From: Dolomedes plantarius | Lineage: Eukaryota > Arthropoda > Arachnida > Araneae > Dolomedidae | Assembly: GCA_907164885.2 (NCBI GenBank) | Contig: OU015490.1 | Location: forward strand, 217,155,490-217,219,489 | DNA length: 64,000 nucleotides | Direction of reading: 5' to 3' | In this document: positions 36,623-52,466 of the stretch, piece after piece | How the letters are laid out: every line of letters starts with the position of its first letter | Position numbering within the stretch: the first letter of the stretch is position 1 | The notes under the pieces: generated by a model | What the model was told of the DNA's origin: nothing | Databases searched by the model: none | Seen by the model: only the letters and a program-made list of their open reading frames with translations | Made by a program: the position numbers and the translations under genes

Positions 36623-37417
36623 TCTATACAAATATTTGACGTTAAAAATAAATCGCAAGTTCAACATGAATTTTAGAAATATGAAGAATCAAAAATTTTC
36701 TACATCATTTATTTCACGGAAAATTGGTGAAATTAATTTTGAAGAAACTACCCACACGCGTTAACTTTATTGATAAATTTCTCAGCCGGTATTCTGAAAT
36801 TAACTTTGTCAAAAAAGTATAATTAATTTAATTAATTAATTATTTGTGATATTAATTCTGAAAGGAATTTCCGAAACTTAAGAACGTTTCAGGTTATATT
36901 ACTAAATATATTACACTATATTAATAAAAATATTATGTTTCCTTTGAAAGACATTTAGATTATTTGCGATGTCGGTTGAATTTATGTAAATTGGGAAACC
37001 TTATATCTCAACATTTTTACCGGAATTTTATGTAATCATCTTTCATTTAAGATGGTCTTGATGTAATTTGATTTTATTATAAAAATGAAGTAACTACACT
37101 TTTGAAACATTTGGTGCAATGTTATATGAATGCAAAGAAAGTGAATTTATTAATTTTTCTTTTTTCATACATTTATATCCCTCAAATGGAAGCGAGAGGT
37201 ACTCAGTGGCATTATTAAATTTATCTTTGACAATGTATTCCTGCAGTGAAGTATTTTTTGATATTCTAAACATAACGTAACAAGCTGAATAAATATTTTT
37301 GTTGCAATGCTATTTCATAAATAAAAATAACTCCTTGAATATTTTGCCATTTGTTCATGTGACTGACGTTACTAAAAAAACATATTTTATATAATGTTTA
37401 GACACATGATATATATG

Positions 37418-37419
<2 letters not shown>

Positions 37420-37488
<69 letters not shown>
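37420..37488. repeat. (TA)n microsatellite
   Basis: A TA array ends at TATAGGGCACTG. Confidence 0.95.
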
Positions 37489-37490
<2 letters not shown>

Positions 37491-38194
37491 CACTGTCATT
37501 GTTACTTTCTAGATAATATTTACTTCTCGTTTTATCGGAAACTAAAAAAAAAATTAAAGGCAAAATTGAATATAATATATTTATCAGACTATGTTTTTGA
37601 ATTTTTTCCAGAAGCTATTTAATCTATTTTATTTCATTTATGCATTCAAATATAAGATAATATACATATAGATTAATGCATATATTTACTCTTGTAACAA
37701 AATGTTTATTCTTATATCATTATGTAAATGTGTAACTTATATCTGCACCTACGGGATATTCTCAGGAATGGCCTGTAGTACATATACTTCTGAACTATCG
37801 CTAAATGCCTTTGGATATTCTACTTCAACAAACATCATTGAAAATTTTCTTTTTTCCTTATGGAATGGAATCGATTTTCAACTAAACCAAAAACATCGAA
37901 TCATCGTGTAATTTTACATATCGCATATTTTGGGAATTTCATTTTACTTCTGTATTTTGAAATTTTATATCCATTCCCCTGTACATTTAGATTTGTAAGA
38001 CAATTATTTTATATTATATCAATACTTTTTTATGCTTTTCCCTCTACTTATATAGATTTTAGAGATCAGTGATACACTCATTACCTGTTACACAATTTTA
38101 CTTCATTTTAACAATTATCTATTACAAAAATATTTTATTCCCATCTGTGGGCATATATTATTTTGATAACCTTGCAGTAATGCTAAATCAGAAA

Positions 38195-38197
<3 letters not shown>

Positions 38198-38255
<58 letters not shown>

Positions 38256-38272
38256 CACACACACACACATAT
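38198..38272. repeat. (TA)n(CA)n microsatellite
   Basis: A TA array is followed by CATACACACACACACAC. Confidence 0.95.
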
Positions 38273-39391
38273 GCATTATGCAATACCCGTCTCATTCTGA
38301 GGCAAAAAAAAATGCTCGACACACTTGACGTTTCCTTACAAAATTTTGAACCTTTTCACATTTCCTTCTTACTTATCATATTAAATTCTTTCATTTATTT
38401 ATTTTTGAATCAATTTTTGTAAATATCTTATGCGTTACCCTATTTAAATTTCACTAGCAAGATAGACTAAGGAAAACTTATAACATTTAATCCTCCAAGT
38501 TATTTCTCTTTCAAATGGTTTTGCAAATGTCTTACAAGGTATCCTATTTAAAGCTGACTGGCTTGATAGACTAACTTCACCGTATCACATTGAATTACAC
38601 AATCTATTTCCCTTTCAGATTCATTAATTTTTTCTTTGTTTTATTAATTTATTTATACAATTTTTAATTTAAAAATATTTTCAAATTTATTCAACTTTAA
38701 CTTTGTATTTTCGCTATATGTTGACTATAATTTTTATTATTATTAATTTTCTAATTCGATTCAATTCGTTCCGTAAGTTAAAATTTTGTTTAAACATTTT
38801 CCATATATACTCTCGAAGGAATGTATCGTGCAATTGCCAAAGGAGTTAATTCATGGAGCTGTTGTGTTAACAAACTGCCTGCTTCTGCTTGACTTTAAAG
38901 GATGACTTTGACGCAGCCTGTATGTCCCCTGAATGCTGTTTCCCTTCAGGGAATGTGAACTTCGTTGATGAAGTTCCTGGAATCGTTCGTTTGCAAACAT
39001 TACAGGTTTTAATCCAATAATTGTTTCTCGTATTATTCTACACATGTTTTGAAATTGTGAATAGATTTCAATAAATGAAGTAATTGTTCCTCCTCATTTA
39101 TCAGACCCTAAGAATTTTCATAATTTTTAATCGCAGTCGTACATTGTACAATAACTAACTACGGGTTGCAGAAACATACCAAAAATTATGGCCCGGGTTT
39201 CGGGTCTAAAATTTTTCCACAACTGGATACTCCGCGATTACCCGGGATTGAGTAATACATGAACTACAAAACTTTTCGCTAAATATTAGAGAAAAAAAAC
39301 ATATTTATGTATAACGAAAAGAATATTAGTTTAAATATAATTTTTTTAAATTTATTTAAGTTTACGTTAATTAAAAAAACTGGGTTTATGT

Positions 39392-39393
<2 letters not shown>

Positions 39394-39433
<40 letters not shown>

Positions 39434-39444
39434 ATGTGTGTGTG
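39394..39444. repeat. (TA)n(TG)n microsatellite
   Basis: A TA array is followed by TGTGTGTGTG with one TATG break. Confidence 0.93.
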
Positions 39445-40210
39445 AGGTATTTAATGGAGTTGGTCGGGATTCGGAGCGTTACCATTGGGTCGGTCCCATT
39501 TTCTTATTTTTGCAAAAACATTTATAATAACTCACATATTTATATACAGTTTCCTAAATATAAAATTTTTCTTCACGAAAAGGAGGGAAAACTAACTATC
39601 TCAGAAATGAAAAATATACAATTTATATATAATCAAAATTTTATTTTTAAATGTATTTCTAGTTTATCTTTTTTTATATATTGTCACCCAATTAAAAAAA
39701 TGTAATGAAAGTCCTGAGGAAATTAAGTTGAGCAATAAAAAAAATTTTTTCCCTTCATTTTCATACATAAATCATATTATATTACATTAACGGAAAATCC
39801 GTGTCGAGTTATATTCAGACCTGAAATATTCTTATAGTTAGCAACTAAAGCTAGAACATTAATTTTTTTTTTGCCTTTTAATATCAGATGGAGAAGAAAT
39901 TTACTGTAACTAAAATTTTTATGTTGTCTTCAGTACATCTTTTGACTATGAAAAGAATGGGAAAAATAAATGCTTTTTAAGTGCCACTTTGCAGAATCGC
40001 TTAACTTCTTTTTATGCTTAGGTTAAGTTTAAAAGACATTTAGAAGGAATTTTTGTAAATGAAAATAGTTTTCTACCATTTTTGTCTACTGTCTAGAGTT
40101 GAATGCACTGTACCTAAACGTTTATAATTTTTCTAAGCTGTATTTTAAAACTTTCTTACATCTGTAGTTTCTTTCTTATTATACACACATTCATAAGATG
40201 TATATATATA

Positions 40211-41819
40211 TACACCGAGTGCGTCATAAATTCGTGCAAACTTCAAAAATTCATAATAAAAGAAATAATGCTCGGAAAATTTTTCTGTTTGCGCCAATAT
40301 GATCAGAGGGATTTTGGATTTTTTTCCATGTAAAAAAAAAAAAAGTTTCTAAAAGTAACCGAATGAGGGTGCTCACATGTCCTACTGATACGTTTTATTC
40401 AAATCAGGCTATCAATAAAACACCTGGTTGGAAATGGATCCGTCATTCGAAGTCGGTAGCATGCTTTCTTTACCAGACCGAGCGTTGGTTGTTAAACTTT
40501 TCTACAAGAATGGTGAATCACCAACTGTTGCATTGCGAAAGTTTCGCACGGAGAAACGACTGAAGGCGCGATGAAGGCCTATTTCATTGAATGGGATACT
40601 GGATTTAGTACGACGTTTTGAGGAAGCGGGGAGTTTGGAGGATCGTCCACGAATTGGCAGACCATCCTTGAGCGCGGACCGCGTCCATGATATACAAAGT
40701 TCCATGGAAGATTTGGCAGCCGAGACATCAACGGGAAGTAGCAGTGCTCGTGAAGCTGGGAGAAGGACGGGAATTCCGGAACCGTCGATTCGACGTATTC
40801 TTCACGGAATGTTGAATCTGCATCCGTACAAAATCCGGGCACTTCACCAGTTATTACCGGCAGATACAGATGCAAGACGAATCTTTGCTACATGGGCTCT
40901 GGCACAAATGGAAAGTAACCCACAATGGTTGCTGAATGTCATGTGGACGGATGAAGCCCACTTTCCACTGCATGGTGACGTTAATACACAAAACAGTCGT
41001 ATCTGGGCGACTTCAAACCCTCGTGAGAATCTGAACCGGCCACTACATTCTTCTCGTGTGACTGTTTGGTGCGGTTTCACCGCGTCTTTTATTCTGGGTC
41101 CTTTCTTTTTTGAAGAGCTTTGTCCTGTATTCGGGTGGAAAACCTGTACAGTCACTGCAGCACGGTATCTTTCGCTTTTGCGTGACCACGTTAAGCCTGC
41201 ATTGCAGGAAAGACATGCGTTACCTGTTGCACATTCATGCAAGATGGTGCGCCGCCCCACATTTCACGTGATGTCAAGACGTTCCTGTTGGAATCTTTCA
41301 CTGAAGACCGAGTGATAAGTCGAGGTTGTAAGGTTCAGTGGCCCTCACGATCACCAGACTTGAACCCAGCGTATTTTTGGTTGTGGGGATACTTAAAATC
41401 TCGTGTGTACCGGGGTTCCCCAACCACTTTGGTGGAACTGAAAAATGCCATTCGACAGACAGTCGCTGCCATCGATAGCGACATGCTACACTCCGCTGTA
41501 ATGGGCGTAGTGACGCTCCTCACTTGCCTATTACCTTGTGCTGGTGTAATGTTGAACATCTATTACTTTAAAATAAATTCACAGTCTCATGTTATTGTGA
41601 TATGTTTGATTTTCTGTTTGTGTTTGCCTGATTTGCATAAAACGTCTCAGTATGACGTGTGAGCGCCCTCTTTCCGTTACTTTTGGAAACTTTTTTTTTT
41701 GCATGGAAAAAAATCCAAAATCCCTCTGATCATAGTGGCGCAAACAGAAAAATATTCCGAGCATTATTTCTTTTATTATGAATTTTTGAAGTTTGCACGA
41801 ATTTATGATGCACCCGGTA
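40211..41819 (+). mobile_element. Mariner-superfamily transposon with ~200-bp inverted repeats
   Basis: The left arm (40211 to about 40410) and the right arm (about 41625 to 41819) are inverted copies with few differences. Shared pieces include CATAAATTCGTGCAAACTTC, AAAGAAATAATGCTCGG, GATCAGAGGGATTTTGG and CAAATCAGGC. TA dinucleotides flank both ends. The element is about 1.6 kb with one transposase gene between the arms. Long terminal inverted repeats with internal sites are known in some Tc1/mariner lineages. Confidence 0.87.
40434..41662 (+). pseudogene. Mariner-superfamily transposase, two lesions (HTH + DDD)
   Basis: ATG at 40434 starts MDPSFEVGSMLSLPDRALVV, followed by VKLFYKNGESPTVALRKFR, the N-terminal helix-turn-helix type annotated as DUF4817. 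A TGA at 40572-40574 breaks the frame; the same frame then runs to about 41230. It contains RRFEEAGSLEDRPRIGRPSL, a second HTH-like region and VMWTDEAHFPL (first catalytic Asp). A frameshift near 41230 leads into FMQDGAPPHI (second Asp) and WPSRSPDLNPAYFWLWGYLK (third Asp). Apart from these two lesions it is open, so the copy is fairly young. The minus-strand frames here are shadows. Confidence 0.85.
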
Positions 41820-42757
41820 TATATACACTGCTGGCCACTGTAAATGCAACACCCTGAAGGAAACATGCAAATAACATGAAATTTACAACATGCATTAGCG
41901 GAGGTGAGATATGCAAATGATTAGAATTTCAGCGCGAACGCACATCACGCGCGCCTGTGGCGCCACTTCAAAGCGCTATTTAAGGTTTGGAAATTTTGAC
42001 GATTTCAAGTTCGGCAATTGTGTTTTTCTTGTGGTTTTTCAAAAAGACGATCAATTATGCCTCGTCGAAAACAGCGATCATCTTTTGATCAAGTATCCGA
42101 GTTCGACAGAGGAAGGATAGCGGCCTACCGAGATTGTGGATTATCTTTCAGGAAAATCAGTAGTCGTGCTGGACGAAACCAAACAACTGTAATGTGGATA
42201 TGTGATCGTTGGATGCAGGAGGGTACGACGGACCGGCGTGTTCGATCGCATCTACCTCAGCGCACCACTTCACGTGATGACAGGCAAATTGATTGCATGA
42301 CAGTGACGGATCGCTCAGTCATATCACGAACCATAGCACAATACATGCAGTCTGTAACGCATCATCCAGTGTCTGCGCGTACCATTCGACGCCGTTTGCA
42401 GCAGAGTGGTCTGTCCGCAAGACGTCCATTGCTTTGTCTACCCTTGACGCAGAACCACAGACGTCTCCGCCGCCAATGGTGCGATGATATAAGGATGTGG
42501 ACGGCAGAATGGAAGGAAATTGTCTTTACTGACGAGTCATGCTTCTGTCTGCAACACCACGATGGTCGCATTCGAGTCTGGAGACACCGTGAAGCGAAGA
42601 TGCTGAACAGCTGCGTTATGCACCGTCACACTGGTCCTGCACCGGGTATTATGGTGTGGGGCGGTATTGGATATCACTCTCGCACACCTCTAGTAAGCAT
42701 TGCCGGTACTTTAAACAGCCAGCTCTACATCTCCGAGGCGTTGGAGCCAGTTGTCCT

Positions 42758-42909
42758 TGTTGTATATGTGTTTTAACTATGTTTTATATATTTTAACTGT
42801 TAACTGTTTTATGTTTCTTAACTGTGTCTGTATCTTGTAACTATACTATATAAGCTGTCTTGTAACTGTAATAGTGGCTCTCTGTTAATAAAAGCACTTG
42901 TATAAAACA
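42758..42909 (+). repeat. 5' LTR of gypsy element 1
   Basis: It begins TGTTGTATATGTG and ends TATAAAACA. It contains a TATA-like TATATAAG (42847-42854) and a polyadenylation signal AATAAA (42887-42892). At 152 bp it is very short for an LTR. It differs from the 3' LTR at about two positions (for example GTCTTGT versus GTCCTGT). Confidence 0.93.
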
Positions 42910-42994
42910 TGCCGTAGTCGAGGCGAACAGCTAACCGATGACAGAGTAGAAAGACAGTGATAAAGAGTAGAAAAGGATTTATGACTTTCGGAAT

Positions 42995-45900
42995 ATGGAG
43001 GCATCTTAAAAAGCTCCCAAACCACTTTGCCTTAACGGAAATGTGGCTGAAGAATGGCGTAAATTTCGTCAGAACTTTGAAATATTTTTTAAAGCTGGTG
43101 GCCATACGGAAAAAGCAGATGATGTACGAGTAGCTATTCCACTTAATTGTGTGGGTGACGATGCAGTGGTATTGTATAACACATTCCCATTGACAGAAGC
43201 AGAACGAGGCGATTTCAAAAAGGTTTTAAAAGCCTTTGAACTATATGCTAATCCTCGTCGGAATGTTGTGGTGGAGCGATATATTTTTAATTCCCGCCAA
43301 CAAGAGGAAAACGAACGTTTCGATGATTTTGTAACGGACTTGCGTAAGCTCGTCAAACACTGTGAATATGGCGACCAAACCGAAAGTGTTTTGCGTGACC
43401 GTATCGTGCTTGGAACAGTAGATAAAACACTTCAAGAAAGGCTTCTGCGTGAACATAAATTAGATTTAGATAAGACTATTGAAATGTGTCGAGCTTCGGA
43501 ATTGAGTAAAAGACAGTCTGAAATTCTACAAAGAAAGGCGACTGATGTTGATGTTGTGGCGCCTTGCCGAGATACGAAAGTACAGCTGACCGAACGAAAC
43601 CGAAGGTCTAATTGCCGGCGTCAGAGTTTTCGAGAAGGAGTGTTCTGTAAAAAGAAACTAACTACATCGAATCAGACTAGTATTTATTTATGTAAAAAAT
43701 GCAATCGTGAACATAAAAAAGCTCAATGTCTTGCTTTTGGAAAACAGTGTAATATGTGTGGAAAATTTAATAATTTTGCAGTTGGGTGTCAATATTCTAA
43801 GTTAAAACAGAAATCAGTAGGTGTTTTAAGTGATAGTATTGTTCTAGATTGTATTAAACATGATAAAATTAATAGTGTAGCTACAAGTTCAAGTTGGATA
43901 CAAGATGTGCAGGTAGGTAGTGATATATTGAGTTTTAAAATTGATACAGGTGCTGATGTAAATGTGATACCTAGCAACATTTTTAAAACTTTAAAGTCTT
44001 AATCTTGTTTAAAACCAACTAATATAGTATTAGAAGTTTATGGAGGTGATAAAATTAAGCCAGTTGGTATTGCTGATTTTATGTGTAAAATTGGTAGCAA
44101 TTCTAAACGTGTTGAATTTGTAATTGTAGATTGTAAAAAATATTCTAAACCATTGCTTGGATTGTCTAGTTCTGTTGAATTTGATCTTATTAAAAGGAAA
44201 TGTGTGGGCAGTACTGAAGTACTGGATAAAGATCGATTCATAGATAAGAATAGAGTTGTATTTGAAGGATTGGGTACTTTCAATTTAAAGTGTTCTATAA
44301 AAATAGACGAAAATGCTGTACCTATTGCTAGGCCGCCTAGGCGAATTCCTGAAGTTATTAAGTGTAAATTAAAAGATAAATTGCATGTTCTTAAAAATGA
44401 GGGTATAATTAGTGAAGTAGATAGTCCAGTGGGATGAGTAAACAATTTGGTTATTGTTGAAAAACCCGATGGAACTATTAGGATATGTTTAGATCCACAG
44501 GATCTAAACAAAGTAATAAAAAGAGAGTTTCATTTAATTCCAACTGTGGATGAACTGTTGACAAAATTGTGTAGTAAAAGCGTTTACTCTGTTCTGGATT
44601 TAAAAGATGGGTTTTATCAAATACAGCTTGACAGGGAATCTAGTGAGTTGTGTAAATTTAGTACTCCCTTTGGTTGTTTTAAATTCAACAGACTACCTTT
44701 TGGATTAAGTAGTGCCCCAGTAGTTTTTCAAAAATTTCAAGAGAAAAATTTTGGTGATATTCCTGGTGTGTTAATTTATTTTGATGATTTGTTAATTGCT
44801 GCTGAAACTCCTCAGGAGCATGATGACATTCTTGATAGAGTTATTGAAAGAGCTAGAAAACTAAATGTGAAATTTAATCCTTGTAAGTTACAATATAAAG
44901 TAAGTGAAGTGAAATATGTTGGGTATGTGTTTAATAAATTTGGAATGAAACCAGATCCCGAGCAGGTTAGGGCAATCTTAAATTTAGAAACTCCTAGTAA
45001 TAAAAAAGAGTTACAAATAATTTTGGGCATGATTAACTTCTTAAGGAAGTTCATACCAAACATGTCCGAGTTTACCGCTCCTTTAAGAGAGTTGCTTAAA
45101 TCTAGTGTTCATTGGAATTGGCTACCCATTCATTCTAAGGCACTTAATGAGTTAAAACTAATGGTAAGTAAATCCCAAGTACTTGGAACATTGGACTGCA
45201 AGAAACAAGTTGTGTTGCAATGTGATAGCTCAAAAAATGGGCTTGGTTGTTGTTTGCTACAGGAGGGCCAACCAATAGCTTTTGCATCTCGTAGTTTGTC
45301 TGATGCAGAGCAAAATTATGCTCAAGTTGAAAAGGAATATTTGAGTATAGTCTTTGCAACTAAGAAATTTCATAATTTTATATATGGTACGAAAGTAATT
45401 GTTCATACAGATCATAAACCATTAGTGTCAATTTCTAATAAAAATGTTGTAAATGTACTATCTAGTAGATTACAAAGAATGAAGTTGAAATTACTTAATT
45501 ATGATCTTGATGTAATGTATTTACCAGGTAAACATATGTATGTTGCTGATTTGTTGTCTAGATCCTTTCTTAAAGAGGACAGTGACTGTGATACTTTTCT
45601 GAAAGAGATAGTGCATTGTGTGAAAGCTACAAGACATATGCAAGTAACTGAGAAAAGGCTTAATATCTTTAGAGATTCTATGTCACGAGATCCAATATTG
45701 AGTAAACTAGTATATTATTGTAAAGAGGGATGGCCTAATGATAAAAATGAAGTGCCAGAAACTGTCAGACATTATTTTAAGTTGAGGCAGGATCTTTTTG
45801 AGGAGGATGGTATTGTCTTCTTAAATAAAATTGTAGTCCCGAGTGATCTTAGAAGGGAAATGCTAAATAAAATCCATGAGGGACATTTTGGCATGGAAAA

Positions 45901-46950
45901 ATGTAAGTCAAGAGCTAGAGAACTGTTGTATTGGCCAAATATGTCAAATGATATTGAAAACTTAGTTGCTAAGTGTTCCGTTTGTGAAAAATACAGACCA
46001 AAAAACTGTAAAGAACCACTCATTTCACATGAAATTTTATCTTTGCCTTTTGAAAAGGTTGGGTGTGATATTTGTGAATTCGGAAAAAAGGATTATTTAG
46101 TCTTGATGGATTATTTAACTAAATGGTTAGAAATCGTTCCCATGAATAATAAGCGGGCGAGTGAAGTAATATGTAACTTAAAAATAATATTTAGCACGCA
46201 TGGTATTCCTAGAGTTTTAGTTACAGATAATAAGCCGTTTAACTCATATGAGTTTTAAAAGTTTGCATTGGAATGGGATTTTGAAATTATTAATAGCAGC
46301 CCCAGATATGCTAAATCAGGCTACGGTCAGGCTGAAAGTGGAGTTAAAATGGCGAAGAGTATTCTTAAAAAATGTAATATAACTGAGCAAAGTATTTATA
46401 CAGCGTTAATGGAATATAGAAATACACCTTTAAAAAATACAGAGTTTTCACCAGCCCAGGCTTTAATGAGTAGGCGAGTTCGAACTAAAATACCTTTAAA
46501 TAGACAGCTACTAATTCCAGAAATTCAGGTTAACACAAGGGAAAAAATTTTAAACAAGCAAAATTTGTCTAAATCGTGTTATGATAAAACGTCAAAGCCG
46601 TTGTCAGATCTACCTCCCAATCAAAATGTGTTAATTCGTACTGGTAATTCTTGGGAACGAGGAAAAGTTATAAAAAAAGATACTAGTCCTAGAAGTTATT
46701 GGGTAAAAAATGAGTTTAATCGTATGAAAAGAAGGAATAGAGTAGATCTGAAACCTTCGTATAACGCACCTAATTTTAGAAATACTGAAGAAATGAGTGA
46801 TTCTACTACTGGTTGTACAAATGAAAATGTTAATTTAAGAATTGTAATTTTGAGTCGGAAACAACTGAGGAAAATAATATGAACTCTAAACCATATATAA
46901 CCAGGTCTGGACGAGTAAGTAAACCTCCCTTGAGGTATGGGTACATGTAA
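42995..46950 (+). pseudogene. Gag-pol polyprotein of gypsy element 1, near-intact with four stops and one frameshift
   Basis: A single frame from ATG 42995 carries gag (VAEEWRKFRQNFEIFFKAGG). Two zinc knuckles follow (CKKCNREHKKAQC and CNMCGKFNNFAVGC), then protease DTGA (43943-43954). RT has the unusual box YFDD (44777-44788). RNase H begins LQCDSSKNGLGCCLL. Integrase has an HHCC finger (HEGHFGMEKC to CSVCEKY) and D, D, E residues in CDICEFG, VTDNKPF and QAESGVK. In-frame stops lie at 43007, 44000, 44435 and 46256, and a frameshift near 46845 precedes the tail TRSGRVSKPPLRYGYM ending at 46950. The layout suggests a one-ORF gag-pol of the K02A2.6/Mag-like type; that clade is inferred. Confidence 0.9.
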
Positions 46951-46984
46951 ACACGTGTTTTATTTTGTGTGAAAACACTTCTTT

Positions 46985-46997
46985 GAAAAGGGGGAGA
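46985..46997 (+). other. Polypurine tract of gypsy element 1
   Basis: GAAAAGGGGGAGA sits immediately before the 3' LTR, the expected position for the plus-strand primer. Confidence 0.8.
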
Positions 46998-47149
46998 TGT
47001 TGTATATGTGTTTTAACTATGTTTTATATATTTTAACTGTTAACTGTTTTATGTTTCTTAACTGTGTCTGTATCTTGTAACTATACTATATAAGCTGTCC
47101 TGTAACTGTAATAGTGGATCTCTGTTAATAAAAGCACTTGTATAAAACA
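46998..47149 (+). repeat. 3' LTR of gypsy element 1
   Basis: It is the same length as the 5' LTR and nearly identical to it. It is followed by the GTCCT target copy and then by the resumed Tc1 transposase frame. Confidence 0.93.
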
Positions 47150-47632
47150 GTCCTTCCTTACCTTCAGGGCTTGCCCACAGCCATATTTCAACAGGATAAT
47201 GCGCGACCACACGTGGCACGCATTGTCCAACGGTTCTTCGTCAATCGCCAGATTGAATTGCTTCCCTGGCCGCCTCGCTCTCCGGATCTTTTGCCGATAG
47301 AAAACATGTGGTCCATGGTTGCTCTACGATTGACCCAGATTCCATCCCCAGCTGCCACAGGAGATCAACTTTGGCAGCGTGGGGAAGCTGCTTGGTCTGC
47401 TGTACCCCAAGAACTCATCCAAAGTCTCTTTGAATCAATGCCGAGGCGTGTGGCAGCGGTGATATCCAACAATGGCGGCTACTCTGGCTACTGATTTTGG
47501 CAGGAACCACACTTCACAGAAGTCTATAAACTTAATCATTTGATACTTGGTCAACATGCTATCTACAAAATAAATCTTGTTGCGATATCTCTTGTCTTTC
47601 TTGGTGTTGCAATTTGGGTTGCCAGCAGTGTA

Positions 47633-48177
47633 TATAAAATATAAAACCCAAAACCCTTTGAAAATTCCAAATTTCATTCAAAAGTGCTTGGGCGTATCAC
47701 GTTGTAAAGTAATTGCGTTGTTCGATTTCAAAAACAAAGAAATTGACTTTTATTAGGCACATCCTATACAACCCTTGTTGTTCCCTAATCTTTCAGAGCC
47801 CAGATTCCCGGGCGAAAACCAGTTTTGCACGCGTTTTAGGCCATGTGGGCAGAACTTCTATAAAGTTATAAATAGGCGTACAACAATGTACTAGGGGAAT
47901 GTTTTGAATTGTCGTTGCCCCGATAACGTGTAGCAGTTGAGAATAAAAAAACGTTTGTTTTAGTGCGGTGTGTTCCTTATGTCCGGGGCTGTAGGGGCCT
48001 GTAAAAGTGATTGAAGAGGGCCTTCGAGTACCCCAAAGTGGCAGCTAGCCTCCACTGCCGACTACGATAATCTTTGCGGGAACTGACTTCGAACTAGACT
48101 TTCTATGACACACGGTCGGCAATCAACATCTTCCTCCCTCGCCGCCGCATGTGCTGTTACCTACTTACACTTACTTA
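47633..48177. other. Unassigned DNA, partly GC-rich
   Basis: The stretch 47770-48150 is richer in G and C than its surroundings (GTCCGGGGCTGTAGGGGCCT), suggesting a repeat or insert that I cannot identify. I see no gene. Confidence 0.35.

Positions 48178-49308
<1,131 letters not shown>

Positions 49309-49338
<30 letters not shown>
49309..49338. repeat. Short (TA)n between two Tc1 elements
   Basis: A TG and then about 28 bp of TA separate the right end of the truncated Tc1 relic from the left end of the next Tc1 element. Confidence 0.9.
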
Positions 49339-52210
<2,872 letters not shown>

Positions 52211-52466
52211 AATTGAGGCGTTTAACGTCGAAAAGAGGGTAAGTGTCGAAATTTCCGAAAAGTATTTTTTCATTGATACAAGGGTTTGTTCCAAGGTTCG
52301 TGGCATTGAAAAGAAAATAAGTGCTTAGCTCAGAATTAAACCAAACTAGCTAGGTACTTACCTCCTTTTCAATGCCATTAGCCTTGGTACAAACCCTTGC
52401 ATCAGTGAAAAAATACATTACGGAAATTTTGGCACTTACCCTCTTTTCAACATCAACGCCTCAATT
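52211..52466. repeat. 256-bp palindrome (foldback MITE-like)
   Basis: AATTGAGGCG at 52211-52220 pairs with CGCCTCAATT at 52457-52466. The two arms stay complementary for about 115 bp each: AAAAGAGGGTAAGTG, AAATTTCC, TATTTTTTCA, CAAGGGTTTGT, CCAAGG and GGCATTGAAAAG all recur inverted. A loop of roughly 20-25 bp (around 52335-52358) separates them. No coding capacity or clear target duplication is visible. Confidence 0.88.

Larger units (their letters stand above)
36623..40210. other. AT-rich intergenic DNA with microsatellites, no gene seen
   Basis: The only structures I see are the TA-type arrays listed separately. A GC-richer patch at 38815-39050 has an open minus-strand frame (FQELHQRSSHSLKGNS) that I do not recognise. 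It could be a degraded repeat. Confidence 0.5.
42758..47149 (+). mobile_element. Ty3/gypsy LTR retrotransposon, complete with target duplication
   Basis: Two 152-bp LTRs (42758-42909, 46998-47149) differ at only about two positions. GTCCT at 42753-42757 and 47150-47154 is the 5-bp target duplication. A purine tract GAAAAGGGGGAGA (46985-46997) precedes the 3' LTR. The internal part encodes gag, protease, RT, RNase H and integrase in that order, the Ty3/gypsy order. I see no convincing TGG-type primer binding site after the 5' LTR (it continues TGCCGTAGTCGAGG). No env is present. Confidence 0.93.
42057..47494 (+). pseudogene. Tc1-family DD34E transposase, open except for the retrotransposon insertion
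   Basis: ATG at 42057 begins MPRRKQRSSFDQVSEFDRGR, with an HTH (CGLSFRKISSRAGRNQTTVM). The frame is open to 42757, where the gypsy LTR starts. It resumes in register at 47155 and ends at a TGA/TAG-type stop at 47494. I count 1041 nt including the stop, about 346 residues, the usual Tc1 length. The catalytic motifs are VFTDESCFC (Asp) before the insertion, then IFQQDNARPHVA (Asp) and RSPDLLPIENMW (Glu) after it. No other stop or frameshift is seen, so the gene was probably intact when the retrotransposon landed. Confidence 0.88.
41826..47630 (+). mobile_element. Tc1-like transposon (copy a), split by a gypsy retrotransposon
   Basis: The left end CACTGCTGGCCACTG (after TA 41824-41825) pairs with the right end GCCAGCAGTG (47621-47630, before TA 47631-47632). 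TGCAACACC recurs inverted slightly further inside. The gypsy element and one 5-bp target copy account for 4397 bp. The Tc1 element itself is about 1408 bp, like the sister copy at 49339-50730 (1392 bp). It abuts the preceding mariner element with only TATA between. Confidence 0.9.

Noticed and set aside
38851..39045. 64-codon minus-strand frame in a GC-richer patch
   Set aside because: No recognisable domain, start context or neighbouring exon; noted only as unassigned.
40844..41260. 138-codon minus-strand frame
   Set aside because: It is antisense to the open part of the mariner-superfamily transposase, whose plus-strand reading carries the catalytic motifs.
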